A DNA stretch of 34,885 nt, taken from positions 1 through 34,885 of the forward strand of contig JALEGQ010000058.1 in the NCBI GenBank assembly GCA_022763385.1, written 5' to 3'. A program made the position numbers and the translations under genes. This document shows, piece by piece, positions 29,469 through 34,885 of this stretch; position 1 is the first letter of the stretch; the number at the start of each line of letters is the position of its first letter. This stretch comes from a bacterium (GTDB lineage: Bacteria > Bdellovibrionota_C > UBA2361 > RFPC01). The notes beneath the pieces were generated by a model that did not search any database, was not told the origin of the DNA, and worked only from the letters and a program-made list of their open reading frames with translations.

Positions 29469-32400
29469 ATGAAAACATTTCGAAAACTTCTCGTCGCCAA
29501 TAGAGGTGAGATCGCCATTCGTGTGTTGCGTGCCGCCTCAGAGCTTGGAATTCGAACAGTGGCGATCTACACCTCCGAAGATCGTTACTCGCTTCACCGG
29601 TACAAGGCGGACGAAGCGTACCAGATCGGCGTGCCGGAAGAAGCGCTCAAGCCCTATCTTGATATCGAGGAAATTTTACATCTGGCGAAAGAGAAAGGAG
29701 TGGACGCCCTTCACCCCGGATACGGATTTCTTTCGGAAAACGTAGAGCTCTGTCGGCGGTGTGAAGAGGAGGGAATCGTCTTTGTCGGCCCATCAGAAGA
29801 TGCCATGAGGCGGCTCGGAAACAAGGTCTTTGCCAAGGAGTTAGCGAGGGAAGCCGGGGTTCCCGTTATTGAAGAGAGTCAGGAGCCGCTGACTACGGTG
29901 GAAGTGGCTGTTACTCAGGCAGAGGCCATTGGATATCCGGTCATGCTGAAGGCCTCCTCGGGAGGTGGTGGGCGAGGAATGCGGGTAGTGCGTAACTCTG
30001 AGGAGCTTCAGAGTCTCTTCTCTGAAGCACGAAGTGAAGCGGAACGATCGTTTGGAAGTGCCGAGGTTTTTCTTGAAAAGTTTATTGAAGCACCGAAGCA
30101 TATAGAGGTTCAACTGCTCGGTGATCAGCTCGGGGGGCTCGTTCACCTCTTTGAGAGAGACTGCTCTGTTCAGAGAAGGTTTCAGAAGGTCATAGAAGTT
30201 GCTCCTGCGTTCTCGGTCTCACAGGAAATTCGAGAGAAGCTTTGGGAGTACGCGCTTCTCATTGGGCACAAAGCACAGTACTCCAATGCTGGTACCGTAG
30301 AGTTTCTCATTGATGAAGCCGGGAACCCGTATTTTATCGAAGTGAATCCCCGCATTCAGGTAGAGCATACGGTTACCGAGGAAGTTACGGGAGTAGATAT
30401 CGTCACCTCTCAGATCCTGATCGCTCAAGGGTACCCTCTCTCCTCGCCGGAAGTTGGAATTCCATCGCAGGAGTCAATTCAGTGCAACGGATATGCGCTA
30501 CAGTGCCGCGTAACTACCGAAGATCCAGAGGATAACTTTGTCCCAGATTACGGAAGGATTATCACCTATCGGAGTCCAGGTGGGTTTGGAATTCGACTTG
30601 ATGCGGGGAGCGCCTATGCTGGGGCAAGCATCTCTCCCTTTTTTGACTCCCTTCTTGTAAAGATTACCGCCTCTGGAAGATCCTTTCACGGTGCCGTTGA
30701 AAGGCTTTCGCGAGCCATCCGAGAATTTCGGGTGCGAGGAGTGAAAACAAATATTCCGTTCCTCCTCAACGTCATTCACCACGAAGTGTTTCTCACGGGC
30801 TCCGCCACCGTTCCATTTATTGAAAATCACCCTGAAGTCTTTCATTTTACGAGAGGACGAGACCGAGCAAATAAGGCACTTCAGTTCATTGCTCACACCA
30901 TCGTGAATGGAAATTCTGACGTTAAGAAGAGAGATCCGAATGCCCTTCTTCGACGTCCCAAGATTCCACACATCTCTTCAAAAGAATCCTATCCGGCAGG
31001 AAATAGAAACAAGCTTCAGAAGCTTGGGAGGGAGAAGTTTATACAGTGGCTGGTGGATGAACAGCCGGTCCACGTGACAGATACGACCCTTCGAGATGCC
31101 CACCAATCCTTGCTGGCGACCCGAATGAGAACGATAGATATGCTTCGAATCGCAGCAGGATTCGCAAAGAGAAATCCACAGCTCTTCTCTATCGAAATGT
31201 GGGGAGGGGCGACCTTCGATGTGGCCATGCGCTTTCTTCATGAGTGCCCATGGGATCGCCTTATCCGTCTCCGAGAAGCGATGCCAAATATGTTGTTGCA
31301 GATGCTGCTTCGGGGATCAAATGCGGTGGGATACTCCGCCTATCCTGATAATCTTATCGCATCATTTATTGAGGAATCAGCAGAACGGGGGATTGATATC
31401 TTTCGCATCTTTGACTCTATGAACTGGCTTCCAGCGATGGAAAAGTCCATTGAGACCGTTATTAAGAAAACCGATGCTCTTGCTGAGGTCTGTCTCTGTT
31501 ACACCGGCGATTGTCTTGATCCGCGAGAAAAGCATTTTACGATCGATTACTACGTAAAGCTTGCGCAAGAGATTGAAAAACGGGGGGCGCACATCATCGC
31601 CATTAAGGATATGGCAGGGTTGCTGAAACCAAAGGCCGCTCATGAGCTCGTAATCGCCTTGAAGAGCAACATATCACTACCTATCCATCTTCATACCCAT
31701 GACACGTCATCTCTTCAGCCTGCCACCTATCTTGCTGCCATTGATGCCGGTGTTGATATTGTTGACTGTGCGCTCGCCTCTTTATCAGGACTAACCTCCC
31801 AGCCCAATCTGAATGCCCTAGCAGCGACCCTCAGAGGAAGTGAACGCGATCCACAGCTGAACATCGCTTCGTTGAATGAATATTCCAACTATTGGGAGGC
31901 AATTCGAGATTGCTACTATCCGTTTGAATCGGGGCTTCGGGCCGGAACTGCGGAAGTATACGAACATGAAATCCCGGGAGGACAATACTCAAACCTCCAA
32001 CCCCAAGCGAGAGCGCTCGGGCTTGAGAATAGCTTTGAGATCATTAAAAAGAACTATATCGCAGCAAACCGCATCCTCGGTGGCTTAATAAAAGTTACCC
32101 CATCCTCTAAAGTCGTTGGAGATCTCGCCCTCTTTATGACATCGAATAACTTGAGCGAGTCAGATGTTCTTGAACAAGCATCAGAGCTGGCGTTCCCTGC
32201 TTCAGTAAAGGGATTTCTTCGCGGAGATCTCGGTCAACCGCCTAAGGGCTTCCCTACTGCGTTTCAACGAGCAGTTCTAAAAAAGGAGGAGCCGATCTCT
32301 GGCCGCCCGAACGAAACGCTTCCACCGCTTGATCTGAAGAAGGGATACACTCTCCATCAAGAGAAGTATCCAGAAAAGAGCCGATATTGTGATTACCTCT

Positions 32401-32906
32401 CATCAGCACTCTACCCGAAAGTCTTTGAAGAGTTTGCGAAGCAAGCGGAGCGTTTTGGTGACATCTCCGTCATCCCGTCTCCTCCATTCTTTTTCGGAAT
32501 GAGAGCTGGAGAAGAGGTGAGAGTCGAGATCGCAGAAGGAAAGAAGCTTATCATCGAGTTTGAGTATCTGACGGAAGCGGATGACGATGGCAAGCGAACC
32601 GTCTATTTCAAGCTCAATGGGCAGAGTCGGGGAGTGGAAGTCTTTGATGAAACCCTCGGGATAACAAAGGTCCGAAACCGAAAGGCTGAGGGTGAGAAAG
32701 AGATCGGAGCGCCGCTTCAGGGAAAACTCTCTTCGCTCCTCGTTGCCAAAGGGGAAAAGGTAGAGAAAGGGACTCCGCTCTTTGTGATAGAAGCGATGAA
32801 GATGGAGACCTCAGTTGAAGCACCGACTGACGGATGCATATCGGAGCTCCCTATTGTAGAAGGTGCGCTTGTTGCCGCCAATGACCTGATCGTCTCATTC
32901 GAGTAA
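29469..32906 (+). CDS. pyc: Pyruvate carboxylase
   Basis: This biotin enzyme converts pyruvate, bicarbonate and ATP to oxaloacetate, refilling the TCA cycle and feeding gluconeogenesis. From ATG 29469 it has 1145 residues, the standard single-chain length. In order: biotin carboxylase (about 1-450; FRKLLVANRGEIAIRVLRAA, HPGYGFLSEN, the glycine-rich ATP loop SSGGGGRGM at 163-171, FIEVNPRIQVEHTVTE); carboxyltransferase (from about 530; VTDTTLRDAHQSLLATRMRT, ending with the IAIKDMAGLL and HTHDTS metal-site segments); a linking domain; and the biotinyl domain with EAMKMET (biotinyl-Lys1111). An in-frame TTG at 29454 is not needed. An ABC permease gene follows after 27 bases. It is an ordinary, complete member of the family; no frameshift or missing motif was noticed. 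Confidence 0.97.
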   Translation: MKTFRKLLVANRGEIAIRVLRAASELGIRTVAIYTSEDRYSLHRYKADEAYQIGVPEEALKPYLDIEEILHLAKEKGVDALHPGYGFLSENVELCRRCEEEGIVFVGPSEDAMRRLGNKVFAKELAREAGVPVIEESQEPLTTVEVAVTQAEAIGYPVMLKASSGGGGRGMRVVRNSEELQSLFSEARSEAERSFGSAEVFLEKFIEAPKHIEVQLLGDQLGGLVHLFERDCSVQRRFQKVIEVAPAFSVSQEIREKLWEYALLIGHKAQYSNAGTVEFLIDEAGNPYFIEVNPRIQVEHTVTEEVTGVDIVTSQILIAQGYPLSSPEVGIPSQESIQCNGYALQCRVTTEDPEDNFVPDYGRIITYRSPGGFGIRLDAGSAYAGASISPFFDSLLVKITASGRSFHGAVERLSRAIREFRVRGVKTNIPFLLNVIHHEVFLTGSATVPFIENHPEVFHFTRGRDRANKALQFIAHTIVNGNSDVKKRDPNALLRRPKIPHISSKESYPAGNRNKLQKLGREKFIQWLVDEQPVHVTDTTLRDAHQSLLATRMRTIDMLRIAAGFAKRNPQLFSIEMWGGATFDVAMRFLHECPWDRLIRLREAMPNMLLQMLLRGSNAVGYSAYPDNLIASFIEESAERGIDIFRIFDSMNWLPAMEKSIETVIKKTDALAEVCLCYTGDCLDPREKHFTIDYYVKLAQEIEKRGAHIIAIKDMAGLLKPKAAHELVIALKSNISLPIHLHTHDTSSLQPATYLAAIDAGVDIVDCALASLSGLTSQPNLNALAATLRGSERDPQLNIASLNEYSNYWEAIRDCYYPFESGLRAGTAEVYEHEIPGGQYSNLQPQARALGLENSFEIIKKNYIAANRILGGLIKVTPSSKVVGDLALFMTSNNLSESDVLEQASELAFPASVKGFLRGDLGQPPKGFPTAFQRAVLKKEEPISGRPNETLPPLDLKKGYTLHQEKYPEKSRYCDYLSSALYPKVFEEFAKQAERFGDISVIPSPPFFFGMRAGEEVRVEIAEGKKLIIEFEYLTEADDDGKRTVYFKLNGQSRGVEVFDETLGITKVRNRKAEGEKEIGAPLQGKLSSLLVAKGEKVEKGTPLFVIEAMKMETSVEAPTDGCISELPIVEGALVAANDLIVSFE

Positions 32907-32933
32907 GCTCTTGTTGCAGAGACATTGAAGCGT

Positions 32934-33758
32934 ATGAGTCTTTTTGCCCGACATCTCTTCATTCTCGCTCGGGACGAGTTTGGACAACTCTTTTCAAGAA
33001 GGAGGGCGGTAGTTGCTCTTGGATTGTACCTTCTCCTGATCGGGCTGGTCACGTACTCACTGAGTACCCTAGATCGAACGCTCGGAGATCTTTTTCAGCG
33101 AAATGGGATGCCGCAGTCTTCGTCGGCACAGATAGCCGAGCAACTCAGGAATACTCCGGGGTTGGCAACCATCTCACCAGTATTAGAGTGGCCGCTTCAG
33201 TATGTTTTCTTTCAGATCTTTGCGCTCTTTTGGATGACCGAACTCATCGCGATGATGAGCTGCGATATTATCAGTCGCGACCGAGAGCGAGGAGCGCTTC
33301 GATTCCTCTTTCTCAGAACGACGAGAGAAGCCCTGTACACCGCAAAGTTTTTTGTACACCTTGCTTTCTATGCGGCTCTACATTTCTTTTCACTCCTTCT
33401 CTTAGCGATACTTGTCACTTATCGAACTGCAACCTTCTCATGGAATGATTCTGTTGTTCCCGTCATCACTTACACAGTGGCGCTTTTGCCACTAATTAGT
33501 TGTTGTGTATCCTTGGCAGTTTTTTGTTCTGCAACCTCGCGTACCGTTGTTGGATCGCTGGTAAAAATTCACTTTCTTTGGCTACCGATCTTTGTGCTTC
33601 TCGCCTGGCAGCTCCATCCCGTGCTCTCATGGAGGACGATCGTCGGAATCATCATTCCCTTTCAGGAGTATCTCCAGGCAAATCTCTTCGGGAACCTTAT
33701 CCTTACGTTGATGCTCTTCTTGATCGGACTCTATTTCTTTCGTCGATCGGAGGTGTAG
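32934..33758 (+). CDS. ABC-2-type transporter permease
   Basis: The 274-residue protein (ATG 32934; an in-frame TTG at 32925 is an alternative) has about six membrane segments: near 20-40, 100-120, 140-165, 175-205, 215-235 and 245-268. Between the first two lies an outer loop of about 60 residues (LDRTLGDLFQRNGMPQ and onward). The cytoplasmic segment after the second helix, CDIISRDRERGALRFLFLRT, is the typical ABC-2 coupling region (IxxDRexGTLrxLL in many permeases). The gene ends four bases before an ABC ATPase gene, so they probably form one exporter. Substrate is unknown: such pairs serve gliding motility, antibiotic resistance or polysaccharide/lipid export. No fused periplasmic domain is present. 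Confidence 0.88.
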   Translation: MSLFARHLFILARDEFGQLFSRRRAVVALGLYLLLIGLVTYSLSTLDRTLGDLFQRNGMPQSSSAQIAEQLRNTPGLATISPVLEWPLQYVFFQIFALFWMTELIAMMSCDIISRDRERGALRFLFLRTTREALYTAKFFVHLAFYAALHFFSLLLLAILVTYRTATFSWNDSVVPVITYTVALLPLISCCVSLAVFCSATSRTVVGSLVKIHFLWLPIFVLLAWQLHPVLSWRTIVGIIIPFQEYLQANLFGNLILTLMLFLIGLYFFRRSEV

Positions 33759-33762
33759 CAGG

Positions 33763-34728
33763 ATGACAGGAAGTGGAGCAGAACAAGCCGCAGCGCTGGA
33801 GGTAAGAGAGCTTTCCAAGAGATTTCCTCGAATAACCGTTCTCGATGCGCTCTCATTTTCGGTTCCGAAAGGAGCAACCTGTGCATTCATTGGTTCGAAT
33901 GGTTCTGGAAAAACAACGACCTTCTCCTTGATCGGAGGATTTCTGAAACCAACGCACGGAGAAATGTGGATAGATGGTGAAAAGAGAGCACCGCTTGCGT
34001 CTACCCGTGGGGAAGTTGGACTTCTCCCGCAGGATCAGCAGTTTTTTGAAGAGAGAACCCTTCGGAGTCAACTTACCCTTTTTGCGCAGCTCATTGGGTT
34101 CACCGGACCCGCTCTTCGTCACGAAGTCGCGCGAGTACTGGAGAGTGTATCTCTCCAAGAAAAGAGGGATACTCCTGCAAAGAATCTCTCACGAGGAATG
34201 CGAGTCCGCTTTGGAATAGCTCAGGCGCTCATAGGCTCTCCTGCACTGCTCCTTTTGGATGAACCACTGACCGGACTTGACCCCGTGGTGCGAGCCGAGT
34301 TGAAAGCTCTCCTCGGCGAGCTGAAATGCAGCACCACCATGTTGATCAGCTCTCATGAGCTCGGCGAACTTCAAAGCCTCTGCGACCACATCATCGCCAT
34401 CGAAAAAGGTCGTTGCCTTTTTCAAGGCCCCATGAAGGAGATTCTAGAATCTGGAGAGCAAAAAGTTCACTACACCATCGCCCAAGCAGAAGTAGAGCTC
34501 AGCACACTCCAAAATCAGCTCACCCCCCTCAAGCTCACCGCAACAAAGATCTCAGATCGAACCCGACTGACCGTCTCCTTCACCACCGGCACCCCCGCTG
34601 ACGTAAACGCAAAAGTCATCCCGCACCTCCTCGCCCAAAACCTCCCCATCCACGAAATCACCCACTCCCAAACCCTAGAACAAACCTACCTCACCACCCT
34701 CACAGGTGTCAGACACCCAGTAGGGTAG
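33763..34728 (+). CDS. ABC transporter ATP-binding protein
   Basis: The 321-residue protein is the nucleotide-binding partner of the preceding permease. All motifs are there: Walker A GSNGSGKTT (44-52), Q-loop Q90, signature LSRGM (142-146; Q/G-rich form reads RGM), Walker B LLLLDEPLTGLD (162-173) and H-loop SSHEL (H198). The first 230 residues form the ATPase domain, and about 90 C-terminal residues form the accessory segment common in ABC-2-type ATPases. The last 100 codons or so are strikingly poor in G and rich in C on the coding strand (ACC, CTC, CCC codons), unlike the first two thirds. The final codons (TGVRHPVG) are encoded by a GGTGTC-A-GACACC palindrome, so the gene end may have been altered by insertion of that repeat. 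Confidence 0.95.
   Translation: MTGSGAEQAAALEVRELSKRFPRITVLDALSFSVPKGATCAFIGSNGSGKTTTFSLIGGFLKPTHGEMWIDGEKRAPLASTRGEVGLLPQDQQFFEERTLRSQLTLFAQLIGFTGPALRHEVARVLESVSLQEKRDTPAKNLSRGMRVRFGIAQALIGSPALLLLDEPLTGLDPVVRAELKALLGELKCSTTMLISSHELGELQSLCDHIIAIEKGRCLFQGPMKEILESGEQKVHYTIAQAEVELSTLQNQLTPLKLTATKISDRTRLTVSFTTGTPADVNAKVIPHLLAQNLPIHEITHSQTLEQTYLTTLTGVRHPVG
34696..34726. repeat. GGTGTC-A-GACACC palindrome at the end of the ABC ATPase gene
   Basis: The core arms (34705-34710 and 34712-34717) are perfect and an outer ACCCT/AGGGT pair (34696-34700, 34722-34726) extends them across a 4-base internal loop. Read on the minus strand, TGGGTGTCTGACACC is shared with the 5173-5209 palindrome. The core includes a stop codon (TGA) for a minus-strand frame, and the plus-strand stop of the ABC gene begins within its outer arm. 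Confidence 0.7.
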
Positions 34729-34885
34729 GGGGGGAGGGGGTGGTGTTGTAGAGGAGTGTTGGAGTGGAGTTGGAGAGTCTGCTGTTGTTTTTGGAGAGAA
34801 TAGGGGAGGTGTTTGGGAGATCTGAGCGAGAAATGACGAATTTTGGGTGAGTTGTGCCGTGTGAGCGGGGAAGCTCGCGCGTGAA
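34709..34885 (-). CDS. Possible C-terminal end of a convergent gene (cut by window edge)
   Basis: On the minus strand one frame is open from the right edge to a TGA at 34711-34709, giving 58 residues rich in Ser, Thr, Asn, Pro and Leu (for example FVISRSDLPNTSPILSKNNS, and TPTLLGV at the end). Codon composition mirrors that of the end of the ABC ATPase gene (ACC, CTC, TCC). The frame overlaps that gene by 20 bases. I recognise no family. It could be a real gene tail or merely a pyrimidine-rich open frame in a low-complexity gap, since plus-strand bases 34729-34820 are nearly all G and T/A. Confidence 0.3.
   Translation of the reverse strand, partial: FTRELPRSHGTTHPKFVISRSDLPNTSPILSKNNSRLSNSTPTLLYNTTPSPPTLLGV

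Overview
The window looks like chromosomal DNA from a diderm (Gram-negative-type) bacterium. The evidence is several predicted lipoproteins next to the lipoprotein signal peptidase, an OmpA-family lipoprotein, a MltD-type murein transglycosylase, a periplasmic PBP4-type carboxypeptidase and ApaG. The base composition is moderately GC-rich. Most core genes (dxs, clpX, def, fmt, rpe, purC, pyc, tRNA-Cys) are intact. I cannot assign a phylum from the sequence alone; the mix of unfamiliar lipoproteins and odd sigma-like proteins would fit a deltaproteobacterial or Bdellovibrionota-like lineage, but that is a guess. I see no phage, complete insertion sequence, rRNA or CRISPR array.

Layout. Bases 1-5060 are a minus-strand block: a sigma-70-like protein, a small acidic protein, dxs, two unknown small proteins and the N-terminus of a class III aminotransferase. 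A 386-base gap with a perfect 37-base palindrome separates it from a plus-strand small gene and a second sigma-70-family gene. GC-rich tandem repeats, a minus-strand tRNA-Cys, a candidate small RNA with a strong terminator, and a plus-strand unit of ferredoxin, dacB and mltD follow. A minus-strand degenerate DEAD-box protein converges on mltD. From 12.9 to 17.3 kb is a plus-strand envelope cluster: a WD40-like lipoprotein, lspA, a short coiled lipoprotein, and two glycine-zipper lipoproteins, one with a TPR-like tail and one with an OmpA domain. A pseudo-receiver/HigA-like fusion gene then converges on clpX.

From 19.9 kb come a small unknown protein (plus), the minus-strand set def-fmt-rpe, a plus-strand membrane protein overlapping purC, a convergent SGNH hydrolase, and a divergent gap with a strongly structured element at 25635-25748. 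The plus strand then carries a GT-C-like polytopic membrane protein, a small unknown protein, an AI-2E-family transporter, apaG, pyruvate carboxylase, and an ABC-2 permease/ATPase pair ending at another GGTGTC/GACACC palindrome near the right edge.

How genes fit together. dacB and mltD both cut peptidoglycan and overlap by 4 bases. lspA sits among genes whose products it would process. def and fmt act on the formyl group of initiator methionine. The most unusual items are the pseudo-receiver/HigA fusion, the DEAD-box-like protein lacking its ATPase motifs, the structured element at 25.6 kb with a 26-base motif shared with 12.9 kb, and the paired palindromes.
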